Assembly: GCF_013387495.1 (NCBI RefSeq)
Contig: NZ_JABZEE010000024.1
Location: forward strand, 62,001-126,000
Direction: 5' to 3'
DNA: 64,000 bases
Source: Streptomyces sp. PKU-EA00015
Lineage (GTDB): Bacteria > Actinomycetota > Actinomycetes > Streptomycetales > Streptomycetaceae
The notes beneath the pieces were generated by a model, which saw only the letters and a list, made by a program, of their open reading frames with translations, made no database searches and was not told the DNA's origin. Positions 52,601-61,402 of this stretch are shown piece after piece. Within the stretch, counting starts at the first letter, position 1, and the number at the start of each line of letters is the position of its first letter. A program made the position numbers and the translations under genes.

Positions 52601-53527
52601 TCACAGCGTCGCCAGGTGCTCCGTCACCGTGATCTGCGGCAGGAGTTTCTCGTACGCCGCGGCGTCGTACTCGCCCGCCGCGGGGGCCAGCACCGTGGCC
52701 GCCGACAGGGCGACCGCGCGGGCCAGGCGGTCGGGCCAGGGGAGCCCTTCGACCAGGCCGGACAGAAGACCTGCCACGGCGGAGTCGCCCGCGCCGGTCG
52801 GATTGCCCCGGACCGCCGTGGGCGGGGACGCCTGCCAGATGCCGTCGGGGGTGGCCGCGACCAGGCCGTCGGGGCCGAGCGAGCCGACGACCGCGTGCGC
52901 GCCGCGGCGGCGGGCGTCGCGGGTGGCGCGCAGCGGTTCGCGGGAGCCGGTGAGCTGGGCGAGCTCGTCGGCGTTCGGCTTGATCACGTCGGGGCGGGCG
53001 GCGATGCCGCGGCGCAGCGGTTCGCCGCTGGTGTCGAGGAGGACGGGCACGCCGGCGGCACGGGCACGGCGGACCAGTTCGGCGTAGGCGCCGACGTGGA
53101 TGCCCGGAGGCAGGCTGCCGCAGAGCGCGACCGCGTGGGCCTCGGCGAGGAGGGATGTGTACGCGGCGAGGAACGCGGACCATTCCTCGGGCGTGACGGT
53201 CGGGCCCGGCTCGTTGAGCTGCGTGGTGTCGCCGCTCGCGTCGTCGACGACGGCGATGGTGCGGCGGGTGGTGCCGGCGACGGGGACGAACGCGTCGCGC
53301 GGGGCGAGCGGCGCGAGCATCTCGCGCAGCACGGCGCCGGTGTGCCCGCCGGCGAAGCCGGTGACGACGGTCTCGTGGCCGAGGGCGCTGAGCACGCGGG
53401 CGACGTTGACGCCCTTGCCGCCGGGGCGTTCGCGGACCTCGGCGACGCGGTGCGTGGTGTGCGGGGCGAGGGCGGCGATCTTGTACGTGATGTCCAGGGC
53501 GGCGTTGAGTGTGACCGTAAGGATCAC
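52601..53527 (-). CDS. PfkB-family sugar kinase (1-phosphofructokinase-like)
   Basis: The 308-residue kinase starts VILTVTLNAALDITYKI and has GGKGVNVARVLSALG and the C-terminal GNPTGAGDSAVAGLL with the catalytic Asp. Hexose-phosphate kinases such as FruK or LacC have this start. The substrate could be fructose-1-phosphate, tagatose-6-phosphate or a related sugar. It lies 118 bases after nagA in the same direction but is separated by a terminator. Confidence 0.85.
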   Translation of the reverse strand: MILTVTLNAALDITYKIAALAPHTTHRVAEVRERPGGKGVNVARVLSALGHETVVTGFAGGHTGAVLREMLAPLAPRDAFVPVAGTTRRTIAVVDDASGDTTQLNEPGPTVTPEEWSAFLAAYTSLLAEAHAVALCGSLPPGIHVGAYAELVRRARAAGVPVLLDTSGEPLRRGIAARPDVIKPNADELAQLTGSREPLRATRDARRRGAHAVVGSLGPDGLVAATPDGIWQASPPTAVRGNPTGAGDSAVAGLLSGLVEGLPWPDRLARAVALSAATVLAPAAGEYDAAAYEKLLPQITVTEHLATL

Positions 53528-53589
53528 TCGTCTGTACCCCCGGATAGCGCGCCTGCCGTACTCGTACGAGTCCTGATCATGCCAAACAG

Positions 53590-53626
53590 AAGGCGGTTGG
53601 CCCAAGACCTGGTGACCAACCGCCTT
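53590..53626 (-). terminator. nagK-nagA terminator
   Basis: 11-base perfect stem AAGGCGGTTGG / CCAACCGCCTT, 15-base loop, between the nagA stop (53646) and the PfkB gene. Confidence 0.7.
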
Positions 53627-53645
53627 GCCGGGGTTTGCGCAGAAA

Positions 53646-54809
53646 TCACACCACTTGTGGTGCAATCACCCATTCACCACGGCGCATCACGCCCTTGAGG
53701 GCGAACTCCTCGTCGAGGACGACCAGGTCCGCGTACTTGCCGGGCTCCAGCGAGCCGACCTCGTCGTACACGCCGAGCAGCTTCGCCGGGTTGGCCGAGA
53801 TGGCGGTCACGACGTCCGCGACCGGGATGCGGTCGACGGTGACGGCCCGCTTGAAGGCCGTGTCCAGGGTGAGCGTGGAACCGGCGATCGAGTCGCCCTC
53901 CACGAGCCGCGCGACGCCCTCCTTGACCTCGACCTCCAGCGGTCCGAGCTGGTAGCGGCCGTCGCCGAAGCCCGCCGCGTCCATCGCGTCGGTGATGAAC
54001 GCGACCCGGCCGGCGCCCGCGCTGCGGAAGGCTAGCTCCAGGGCCGCCGGGTGGAGGTGGGTGCCGTCGTTGATGAGCTCGACGGTGACCCGCTCGTCCT
54101 CGAGCAGCGCGGCGATCGGTCCGGGCGCGCGGTGGCCGAGCGCGGGCATGGCGTTGAACAGGTGCGTGGCGACGGTGGCGCCGGCGTCGATCGCCTCACG
54201 GGTCTGCTCGTACGTGGCGTCCGTGTGCCCGACCGCCGCGATGACGCCGTGCTCGGCCAGCAGCCGTACGGAGTCGATGCCGCCCGGCAGTTCGGTGGCG
54301 AGCGTCATCATCCTCGCGGTGCCGCGCGCCGCGTCCACCAGTTTGCGGACCTCGGCCGGGTCGGGGTCGCGCAGCAGCGCCTCGCTGTGGGCCCCCTTGC
54401 GGCAGGGCGAGATGAACGGGCCCTCGAAGTGGATGCCCGCGAGGTCGCCCTGTTCGACGAGCTCGGACAGGAAACCGGCGCGGTGCGCGAGGAAGTCCAT
54501 GTCGCCGGTGACGGTGGAGGCGACCAGGGTGGTCGTGCCGTGCTGCCGGTGCGTTCGCACGCCCTGGAGCACCTCGTCGGCGGTGCCGGAGGTGAAGGAG
54601 GCTCCGCCGCCGCCGTGGTTGTGGAGGTCCACGAAGCCGGGAACGATCCAGTGACCGGACAGGTCGAGCGCGGGAGCATCCCCGGGTGCGGCCGCGGCGA
54701 TCCTCGTGCCCTCGACGGCGATCCGGCCGTTCTCCACGGTCCCGGTCGGCAGCACCACACGGGCTCCGGCGAGAACGGTGCTCGTGGTGCTTCCGGTGCT
54801 GGCGGCCAT
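53646..54809 (-). CDS. nagA: N-acetylglucosamine-6-phosphate deacetylase
   Basis: The 387-residue amidohydrolase has the metal site DLHNHGGGGASF (near residue 60), a HFEGPFISPCRKGAHSE loop and HTDAT... typical of NagA. It removes acetate from GlcNAc-6-P to give glucosamine-6-P, the DasR inducer. ATG 54809 overlaps the nagK stop by one base (TGATG), so translation is coupled. Confidence 0.94.
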   Translation of the reverse strand: MAASTGSTTSTVLAGARVVLPTGTVENGRIAVEGTRIAAAAPGDAPALDLSGHWIVPGFVDLHNHGGGGASFTSGTADEVLQGVRTHRQHGTTTLVASTVTGDMDFLAHRAGFLSELVEQGDLAGIHFEGPFISPCRKGAHSEALLRDPDPAEVRKLVDAARGTARMMTLATELPGGIDSVRLLAEHGVIAAVGHTDATYEQTREAIDAGATVATHLFNAMPALGHRAPGPIAALLEDERVTVELINDGTHLHPAALELAFRSAGAGRVAFITDAMDAAGFGDGRYQLGPLEVEVKEGVARLVEGDSIAGSTLTLDTAFKRAVTVDRIPVADVVTAISANPAKLLGVYDEVGSLEPGKYADLVVLDEEFALKGVMRRGEWVIAPQVV

Positions 54810-55738
54810 CAGGCGGTTACCTCCGTGAGTAGATCCCAGGCGAGCAGCCCTGCGCCCAGGCATCCGGCGGTGTCCCCGAGGGCCGCCGGGACGATGTCGG
54901 GCAGCTGCTGGAACGTGACGCGTTCCTCGACGGCCGCCCGCAGCGGTGTGAACAAGGTTTCCCCGGCCTCGGCGAGGCCGCCACCGATGATCAGCGTGCG
55001 GGGGTCCAGCAGGGTGAGCGCGGTGACGAGCCCGTCGGCGAGCGCGTCCACGGCGTCCTGCCAGACCCGCAGGGCCGCCGGGTCGCCGGACTCGACGGCC
55101 TTGGCGCAGTCGGCGGCGTCGGCGCCTGGGTCGCCGGAGGCGGCGGCCCAGGCGCGCGTGACGGCGGAGGCGGAGGCGAGGGTCTCCAGGCAGCCGCGCC
55201 GGCCGCAGCCGCACTCGGGGCCGCCGGGCCGTACGACGACGTGGCCGATCTCGCCCGCGCAGCCGTGCGCGCCGGCCTCGATGGTCCCGTCGATGCCGAT
55301 GGCGCCGGCGATGCCGGTGCCGAGCGGGACGAAGAGGAACCGGTCGGCGCCGCGGCCGGCTCCGATCCGGCCCTCGGCGAGGCCGCCGGTGCGGACGTCG
55401 TGGCCGAGGGCGACGGGCACGCCGCCGAGCCGCTCGGCGAGCAGGCCACGGAGGGGGACGTCGCGCCAGCCGAGGTTGGCGGCGTAGACGGCGATGCCGC
55501 GTTCGGCGTCGACGATGCCGGGCACGGCGAGTCCGGCGGCCTCGGCCGGGCGGCCGAGGTGCGCCTGTCCGTGGGCGCGGAGGTCCGCCGCGAAGTCGAG
55601 GATGGACGCGACGACGGCGTCGGCTCCCCGGTCCCGCCCGGTGGCGCGCCGCGCCTCGTGCAGCAGTGTCCCGTCCGCCCCGACCAGGGCGGCCTTCATG
55701 CCGGTGCCGCCCACATCGAGGGCGATGACGTGTCTCAC
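54809..55738 (-). CDS. nagK: ROK-family N-acetylglucosamine kinase
   Basis: The 309-residue protein begins with a ROK phosphate loop (VRHVIALDVGGTGMKAALVGADG), has a GTGIAGAIG sugar/nucleotide site and the ROK zinc motif CGCGRRGCLE. The enzyme phosphorylates free GlcNAc, as NagK in the Streptomyces nagKA operon. GTG 55738 is the start, and it is followed directly by nagA. A dre site lies just upstream (55766-55781). Confidence 0.88.
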   Translation of the reverse strand: MRHVIALDVGGTGMKAALVGADGTLLHEARRATGRDRGADAVVASILDFAADLRAHGQAHLGRPAEAAGLAVPGIVDAERGIAVYAANLGWRDVPLRGLLAERLGGVPVALGHDVRTGGLAEGRIGAGRGADRFLFVPLGTGIAGAIGIDGTIEAGAHGCAGEIGHVVVRPGGPECGCGRRGCLETLASASAVTRAWAAASGDPGADAADCAKAVESGDPAALRVWQDAVDALADGLVTALTLLDPRTLIIGGGLAEAGETLFTPLRAAVEERVTFQQLPDIVPAALGDTAGCLGAGLLAWDLLTEVTA

Positions 55739-55765
55739 GAAGACAGTGTGGCGCGTGGACCGGGA

Positions 55766-55781
55766 ACAGGTCTAGTCCAGT
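55766..55781. promoter_or_regulatory. dre site (DasR) between nagKA and the sugar-binding protein gene
   Basis: ACAGGTCTAGTCCAGT matches the dre consensus ACTGGTCTAGACCAGT at 14 of 16 positions. DasR is the GlcNAc regulator in Streptomyces. It lies 28 bases upstream of the nagK start and could also affect the divergent lipoprotein gene. Confidence 0.75.
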
Positions 55782-55977
55782 AGAGGGGATTGTTGTCACG
55801 CCATACAAAACCGGGAGCCGCGAGGGGGCGCATCCCGGCGGGACGTTGTGAAAGCGATACCGGCAATGGTGTAGACCTCATGAACGGACGTGGAAGAATC
55901 GATGCTCGTCTCGCAGGGCGTCGCGGGGGACCGACCGTGGCAAATCGACAACTGACAGCAGAGGGTGGGGGAGTGCC

Positions 55978-57243
55978 GTGAAGCGGCCCTTCATAGGTCT
56001 GACCGCGGCAGTCGCCGCACTCGGCATGACGGTCGCGCTGAGCGGCTGCGGCAACGGATCCGACCACGTCACCCTCAAGCTGGTGGCCGCCGACTACGAC
56101 GTCGCCGGCGGCGAGAGCAGCAAGACCTACTGGGCCGACCTCACGGCCGCGTTCGAGGCCGAGAACCCCGGCATCGAGGTCGAGGTCCAGATCGAGTCCT
56201 GGAACGACGTCGACCGCAAGGTCGCCGAGATGGTCGAGGCCGGAGAGGCCCCCGACATCGCGCAGATCGGCGCCTACGCCGACTATGCGGCCGCCGACAA
56301 GCTCTACTCCGCGGACCAGCTGCTCTCCATCCCCGTGCAGTCCAACTTCCTCGGTCCGCTCACCACGGCGGGCGAGCACAAGCGCACCCAGTACGGACTG
56401 CCCTTCGTCGCCTCGACCCGGCTGCTCTTCTACAACAAGGAGCTGTTCGCCGAGGCCGGCGTCGAGGACGAGCCGAAGACCTGGGCCGACCTGGAGGAGG
56501 CCGCCCGGAAGCTGAAGGCCGGCACCGGCGCCGCCTACCCCTTCGCCCTGCCGCTCGGGCCCGAGGAGGCCCAGGCCGAGACGATGATGTGGCTGCTCAG
56601 CGGCGGCGACGGCTACACGGACCCGGTCGACAAGTACACGATCGACTCGCAGCGCAACGTCGACACCTTCCAGTGGCTGAAGGACCACCTCGTCGAGGAG
56701 GGCCTGACCGGTCCGGTGGCGCCCGGAAAGCTCAATCGCAAGGACGCCTTCGCGGCGTTCACGCGCGGCGAGGTCGGCATGCTCAACGGTCACCCCTCCC
56801 TCATGCAGGCCGCCGAGAAGAAGGGCATCGAGGTCGGCAAGGTCGCCCTGCCGGGCCGGCACGGCGAGGCCAAGGCGTCGATGGGCGTCGCCGACTGGAT
56901 CATGGGCTTCAAGGAGAACGGGCACCGCAAGGAGATCGGCACGTTCCTCGACTTCGTCTTCACCGACAGGAACGTCCTGGACTTCGCCGACCAGAACGAC
57001 CTGCTCCCCGTGACTGTCTCCGCCTCCGAGGCGATGGAGCTGGACCCGGCGCACAAGGACCTGAAGGCGTTCCTGCGGGAGCTGCCCGGCTCGGTGCTGC
57101 CCCCCGTCGGCAAGACGTCGTGGGCCGCGGTCAGCGAGAGCGTCAAGAAGAACATCGGCAAGGCGGTGGAGCCGGGCGGCAGCCCCGCGAGCGTCCTCGG
57201 CCGCATCGCCCGCGAGGCCGATGCGGCGGAAGCCGCGGAGTAG
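55978..57243 (+). CDS. Sugar ABC transporter solute-binding lipoprotein (orphan)
   Basis: The 421-residue protein has a lipobox LSGC (Cys24) after a hydrophobic signal (VKRPFIGLTAAVAALGMTVA) and the family-1 extracellular sugar-binding fold (KTYWADLTAAFEAENPGIEVEVQIESWNDVDRKVAEMVEAGEAPDIAQIG, ~43-92). No permease genes follow; the next genes are DUF3263 and otsB. It must therefore work with permeases elsewhere and probably with MsiK. Ligand is unknown; the dre site and nagKA next door suggest an amino sugar or chito-oligosaccharide. GTG 55978 is the start. Confidence 0.82.
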   Translation: MKRPFIGLTAAVAALGMTVALSGCGNGSDHVTLKLVAADYDVAGGESSKTYWADLTAAFEAENPGIEVEVQIESWNDVDRKVAEMVEAGEAPDIAQIGAYADYAAADKLYSADQLLSIPVQSNFLGPLTTAGEHKRTQYGLPFVASTRLLFYNKELFAEAGVEDEPKTWADLEEAARKLKAGTGAAYPFALPLGPEEAQAETMMWLLSGGDGYTDPVDKYTIDSQRNVDTFQWLKDHLVEEGLTGPVAPGKLNRKDAFAAFTRGEVGMLNGHPSLMQAAEKKGIEVGKVALPGRHGEAKASMGVADWIMGFKENGHRKEIGTFLDFVFTDRNVLDFADQNDLLPVTVSASEAMELDPAHKDLKAFLRELPGSVLPPVGKTSWAAVSESVKKNIGKAVEPGGSPASVLGRIAREADAAEAAE

Positions 57244-57311
57244 CCGCGCCCGGGCGGGGCGAGCGGGTATCGATGTCCCCGAGCGTGTCCCCGTGCACCC
57301 CCCTGCGGCGA

Positions 57312-57325
57312 TAGGTTGGATCGTA
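57312..57325 (+). promoter_or_regulatory. Candidate -10 (TAGGTT), leaderless DUF3263 gene
   Basis: TAGGTT at 57312-57317 is 8 bases before ATG 57325. Confidence 0.4.
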
Positions 57326-57561
57326 TGACCGACGAGCCCACGCTGACCGAGCGTGAGCGCGCCGTCCTAGGGGTGGAGCGACGGTCCTGGTCCGGGCCCG
57401 GGGCCAAGGAGCGGGCGATCAGGGAGCAGCTGGGGATGTCCCCGGTGCGCTACTACCAGCTCCTCAACGCCCTCCTCGACGACCCGCGCGCCCTCGCCCA
57501 CGACCCTGTCACCGTCAACCGGCTTCGCCGTGTGAGGGACGCCAGGAGAAGTCGCCGATAA
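57325..57561 (+). CDS. DUF3263 family protein (78 aa)
   Basis: The 78-residue protein has the DUF3263 pattern LTERERAVLGVERRSWSGPGAKERAIREQLGMSPVRYYQLLNALLDDP, a helix-turn-helix-like array typical of small actinobacterial DNA-binding proteins. Function is unknown. ATG 57325 follows a -10 box. Its TAA stop lies inside the -10 box of otsB. Confidence 0.82.
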   Translation: MTDEPTLTERERAVLGVERRSWSGPGAKERAIREQLGMSPVRYYQLLNALLDDPRALAHDPVTVNRLRRVRDARRSRR

Positions 57562-57572
57562 GGTCGGGTACA
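57559..57572 (+). promoter_or_regulatory. Candidate -10 (TAAGGT) of leaderless otsB, overlapping the DUF3263 stop
   Basis: TAAGGT at 57559-57564 includes the DUF3263 stop codon and is 8 bases before ATG 57572. Confidence 0.45.
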
Positions 57573-58417
57573 TGGGCAGCTCCCCGTACGCACACACCCT
57601 GCCGACGCCGTCCACCCCCGCTGGCCGCGACGGGCTCGCGGCACTGCTCGACCGGCCGGCCGGTGCCGTCGTGGCCCTCGACTTCGACGGCACCCTCGCC
57701 GAGATCGTGCCCGACCCCGAGCAGGCGCGCGCCCACCCCGCCGCCGTACCGGCGCTGGCCGCCCTCGCCCCGAAGATCGCGTCCGTCGCGGTGATCACGG
57801 GCCGGCCGGCCGGTGTCGCCGTGCGCTACGGAGGTTTCGCGGGCGTCGAGGGGCTCGACCACCTGGTGGTCCTCGGGCACTACGGCGCCGAGCGCTGGGA
57901 CGCCCTCACCGGGACCGTGAACGCGCCCGCGCCGCACCCCGGTGTCGCCGCCGCGCGTGCGGAGCTGCCCGGCTTCCTCGACGGCCACGGTGCCTGGCAC
58001 GGCACGTGGATCGAGGAGAAGGGCCGGGCCGTCGCCGTGCACACGCGCCGCGCGGAGGATCCGCAGGGCGCCTACGAGGCCCTGCGCGAACCGCTCGCCG
58101 CGCTCGCCTCCCGCCACGGCCTGATCCTGGAGCCGGGCCGCATGGTCCTGGAACTGCGCCCTCCGGGCATGGACAAGGGCGTCGCGCTGGCGGAGTACGT
58201 GCGGGAGGTGGGCGCCACGGCCGTGCTCTACGCCGGGGACGACCTGGGCGACCTGCCCGCGTACGGCGCGGTCGAGAAGCTGCGGTCGGACGGGGTGCCG
58301 GGGCTGCTGGTGTGCAGCGGCACCGAGGTCCCGGAACTGGCGTCCCGCGCGGACCTGGTGGTGCCGGGGCCGGGTGCGGTGGCGTCGCTGCTGGCGGCGC
58401 TGTCGGAACGGGTCTAG
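57572..58417 (+). CDS. otsB: Trehalose-6-phosphate phosphatase
   Basis: The 281-residue HAD enzyme shows the motif ALDFDGTLAEIVPDPEQARAHP (about 34-55) and GDDLGDLPAY near 222-231. It removes phosphate from trehalose-6-phosphate. otsA lies convergent across a palindromic element. Starts at ATG 57572 on a leaderless transcript. Confidence 0.92.
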   Translation: MGSSPYAHTLPTPSTPAGRDGLAALLDRPAGAVVALDFDGTLAEIVPDPEQARAHPAAVPALAALAPKIASVAVITGRPAGVAVRYGGFAGVEGLDHLVVLGHYGAERWDALTGTVNAPAPHPGVAAARAELPGFLDGHGAWHGTWIEEKGRAVAVHTRRAEDPQGAYEALREPLAALASRHGLILEPGRMVLELRPPGMDKGVALAEYVREVGATAVLYAGDDLGDLPAYGAVEKLRSDGVPGLLVCSGTEVPELASRADLVVPGPGAVASLLAALSERV

Positions 58418-58431
58418 CCCTGCGGGCTGCT

Positions 58432-58614
58432 TTTCCCCACCCCGCCCCTTCCCGTAACCGGGGGCGCTGCCCCCGGACCCCCGCGCCTCAATCGCCGGCG
58501 GGGCTGATTTCGCGCAGCGAAATCCAGCCTGTCCGGCGATTGAGGACACCGCGCGGAGCGCGGTACGGGGTCTGGGGCGAAGCCCCAGTTACGGGAAGGG
58601 GCGGGGTGGGGAAA
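58432..58614. repeat. 183-base palindromic element with perfect 26-base terminal inverted repeats
   Basis: The ends 58432-58457 and 58589-58614 are perfect inverse copies (TTTCCCCACCCCGCCC... against ...GGGCGGGGTGGGGAAA). Inside, CCTCAATCGCCGG (58486-58498) pairs with CCGGCGATTGAGG (58533-58545), and a GATTTCGC-GCA-GCGAAATC hairpin sits at the centre. It lies between the convergent otsB and otsA genes and carries no gene. Part of it is shared with the tandem repeat at 45632. It could be a bidirectional terminator or a non-autonomous element of the MITE or REP type. Confidence 0.8.
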
Positions 58615-58645
58615 CGGCCCCGCGCAGCGGCCACGGCCCCGGGCG

Positions 58646-60028
58646 TCACGCCCGCAGGGCCTCCAGCTGGTCCAGGAACCAGCGCCGCGGCGGCAGCGAC
58701 GTCGCCGCCGCCGACAGGCGCTTCGTGCGCTCCGCCCGTTCGCCGTCCGGCATCGTCAGCGCCGCGTGCAGCGCCTCCGCCGTGCCGGTCACGTCGTACG
58801 GGTTGACCGTGATCGCCTCCTCGCCCAGGTCCCAGTGCGCCCCCGCCTCCCGGGACAGCACCAGCGCGCACCCCGCGTCCGAGACGACCGGGACCTCCTT
58901 GGCGACCAGGTTCATGCCGTCCCGGATCGGGTTGACGAGGGCGACGTCGGCCAGCCGGTACGCGGCGAGCGAGCGGGCGAAGTCGTCCTTGACGTGCACG
59001 ACGACCGGGGTCCAGCCCGCGGTGCCGTACCGCTCGTTGATCTCGGCGGCGATCCGGGAGACCTCGGCCGTGTACTCCCGGTAGACCGCGAGGTCCTGCC
59101 GCGACGGATAGGCGAGCGCGATGTGGACGACCCGCTCGCGCCACTCGGGGCGGGTCTCCAGCAGCTCCTGGTACGCCAGCAGACCGCGCACGATGTTCTT
59201 GGACAGCTCGGTCCGGTCGACGCGCACGATCGTCCTGCGGCCCTCGCCCACCTGCTCGCGCAGCTGTGCCATCTGTTCCGCCACGTCCGGCCGGTGCGCC
59301 CGCTCGCGCAGGAAGTCCGCGTCGGCGCCGAGCCCGTGGACCCCGATCGCCGTCGTGCCGGTGCCGCCGGTGACCCGCTCGCAGCACGCGGCGAACGCGT
59401 CCGCCCAGCGCCGCGTCAGGAAGCCCAGCCGGTCCGCGCCCAGCATCCCTCGCAGCAGCTCCTCGGCGACGTCGTCCGGCAGCAGCCCGAAGTAGTCCGG
59501 GGGCGCCCACGGTGTGTGCGTGAAGTGGCCGATCCGCAGGTCGGGGCGCATCTGGCGCAGCATCCCCGGCACCAGCGCGAGGTGGTAGTCCTGCACGAGC
59601 ACCGCCGCGCCCTGTGCCGCGTCGGCGGCCAGCGCCTCGGCGAAGGCGCGGTTGTAGGCCCGGTAGGCTCCCCACTGCCGGCGGAACTCCCGGTCGAAGA
59701 CCGGCTCCAGCGGAGTCTGGTAGAGCATGTGGTGCACGAACCACAGCACCGAGTTCGCGATGCCGTTGTACGCGTCGGAGTGGATGGCCGGATCGATGTC
59801 GAGCATCCTGACGCCCGGCTCGCTCACCCCGCGCCGCACGGCCTCGCGGTCGCCTTCGCCGAGGGCGGCGCACACCCACAGCGACTGCGCGTCGGAGCCG
59901 ATCGCGGAGAGGCCGGAGACGAGGCCGCCTCCGCCGCGGCGGGCGTCGAGCCCGCCCTTGCCGTCCGGTGAGTAGGAGACCGGGCCGCGGTTGGAGGCGA
60001 CGAGGATCTGAGCAGCGTCGGTGACCAT
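58646..60028 (-). CDS. otsA: Alpha,alpha-trehalose-phosphate synthase (GT20)
   Basis: The 460-residue GT-B enzyme begins [24 protein letters not shown] and has [35 protein letters not shown], typical of OtsA. It joins UDP- or GDP-glucose with glucose-6-phosphate. Trehalose protects spores and hyphae. ATG 60028 is the start. otsB is opposite, across the palindromic element. Confidence 0.95.
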   Translation of the reverse strand: MVTDAAQILVASNRGPVSYSPDGKGGLDARRGGGGLVSGLSAIGSDAQSLWVCAALGEGDREAVRRGVSEPGVRMLDIDPAIHSDAYNGIANSVLWFVHHMLYQTPLEPVFDREFRRQWGAYRAYNRAFAEALAADAAQGAAVLVQDYHLALVPGMLRQMRPDLRIGHFTHTPWAPPDYFGLLPDDVAEELLRGMLGADRLGFLTRRWADAFAACCERVTGGTGTTAIGVHGLGADADFLRERAHRPDVAEQMAQLREQVGEGRRTIVRVDRTELSKNIVRGLLAYQELLETRPEWRERVVHIALAYPSRQDLAVYREYTAEVSRIAAEINERYGTAGWTPVVVHVKDDFARSLAAYRLADVALVNPIRDGMNLVAKEVPVVSDAGCALVLSREAGAHWDLGEEAITVNPYDVTGTAEALHAALTMPDGERAERTKRLSAAATSLPPRRWFLDQLEALRA

Positions 60029-60085
60029 GTGGCGAACCTAGCCCGTCCTGTATGGCCTCAAACGTGCGTGCGGCCGCGCCGTCGG

Positions 60086-60304
60086 TCAGTGGTCACGTTT
60101 CCGGCCACGGGCGGCCGCGACGGCGACCACGCCCGCCGCTGTCAGGCTGAGTGCGACCCCGCCGAGCAGCCACAGCTGCTCGGCGGTGGAACCGGTGAGG
60201 GCCGGCGCACCGGTGTGCCGCGGCCCCTCGGCGGCCAGGGCCGGCGCCGTGCCCTGGAGCTGGCGCATGACGTCCATGAAGTCGGTGAGGTCCATGAGGT
60301 TCAT
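60086..60304 (-). CDS. Small membrane protein, 72 aa
   Basis: No family is recognised. The product has a hydrophilic start (MNLMDLTDFMDVMRQLQG) and one membrane segment near the C-terminus ([29 protein letters not shown]) with a basic end, so the C-terminus should be cytosolic. The start is uncertain; ATG 60304 gives the longest form. It is in the same direction as gpgS and otsA. Confidence 0.45.
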   Translation of the reverse strand: MNLMDLTDFMDVMRQLQGTAPALAAEGPRHTGAPALTGSTAEQLWLLGGVALSLTAAGVVAVAAARGRKRDH

Positions 60305-60342
60305 ACATAGGAAAGTTAGACAAAAGGAACAGAGGGTACGGC

Positions 60343-61284
60343 TTATGCCGCGCGACGCGCCGCGTACTCACCGATCTCGCGCATAGGCGGCCGCTCCTCG
60401 GTGTCCACCGGGTGGTCCCGCGCTACGAATCCGTGCTCGCCGCGCACGAACTGGGTGAGCTCGGGCCGCACCAAATGGCCGCGGGCCAGCCTCAGTTGCG
60501 CCGTGCGGTAGATCGTCGCCGCCATCCGGCCAAGAGCCTGCCCGTCCTGGTGGCGGTGCCTGCGCGTGCCCACGTCGACCTGTGCGAGCGCGTCGAGTCC
60601 CACCAGGTTGAGGGCGTCCACCAGCAGGCCCAGCTCCACTCCGTAACCGACCGGGAACGGCAGTTGCTCCAGCAGGGAGCGCCGGGCCGCGTACTCGCCG
60701 CCCAGCGGCTGGACGAAACCGGCCAGTTGCGGCCAGTGCAGATTCAGCAGCGGCCGCGCCACCAGCTCGGTCACCCGGCCTCCCTGAGCAGGGGCGGCAC
60801 CGAGCGGGCGGTCGTACATCGCCTTGACGAACTGCACTTCGGGGTCGGTCAGCAGCGGCCCCACGATCCCGACGACGAAGTCCGGGGAGAACTCGCGCAG
60901 GTCCGCGTCCACGAAGCACACGATGTCACCGGTGGTCACCATCAGTGACCGCCAGAGCACATCGCCCTTGCCCGGCACCGCCGGTATGCGCGGCAGGACG
61001 GCGTCCCGGTGGACCACCCGCGCGCCCGCCGCGGCGGCCACCTCGGCCGTGCGGTCGCTCGACGCCGAGTCGATCACCACCAGTTCGTCGACCAGCGGAA
61101 CGGGGCCCGACATCAGCGCGCCGCGTATCGTGGTGACGATCTCCCCGACCGTCTCCTCCTCGTTCAGGGCCGGCAGCACCACGCTGACCGTGGTGTTCTT
61201 CTTGGCGGCCAGCAGCCGGCCGAGAGGGCGGTCGGCCACCGACCAGGACCGTCGGGTGAGCCAGCGCTCCACCTCATCCAGCAC
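60343..61284 (-). CDS. gpgS: Glucosyl-3-phosphoglycerate synthase
   Basis: The 313-residue GT-A (GT81) enzyme contains SVVLPALNEEETVGEIVTTI (~30-49), the metal-binding VDADLREFSPDFVVG and the acceptor segment (WPQLAGFVQPLGGEYAARRSLLEQLPFPVGYGVELGLLVDA). It transfers glucose from a nucleotide sugar to 3-phosphoglycerate, the first step to glucosylglycerate. GTG 61284 is chosen because GGAG is 5 bases upstream (VLDEVERWL); a longer ATG frame starts at 61320. Next to otsA, so these make compatible solutes. Confidence 0.88.
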   Translation of the reverse strand: MLDEVERWLTRRSWSVADRPLGRLLAAKKNTTVSVVLPALNEEETVGEIVTTIRGALMSGPVPLVDELVVIDSASSDRTAEVAAAAGARVVHRDAVLPRIPAVPGKGDVLWRSLMVTTGDIVCFVDADLREFSPDFVVGIVGPLLTDPEVQFVKAMYDRPLGAAPAQGGRVTELVARPLLNLHWPQLAGFVQPLGGEYAARRSLLEQLPFPVGYGVELGLLVDALNLVGLDALAQVDVGTRRHRHQDGQALGRMAATIYRTAQLRLARGHLVRPELTQFVRGEHGFVARDHPVDTEERPPMREIGEYAARRAA

Positions 61285-61402
61285 GTGATCTCCATCTCGC
61301 GGATCGGACGACCATCTCAAGCGTCCAGGGGTTCGGTTACAGTCTTGAACAACGCGCAGGGCCGCCGCATGTCGGGGTCACCGCGCCGACAATCGAATAC
61401 CG

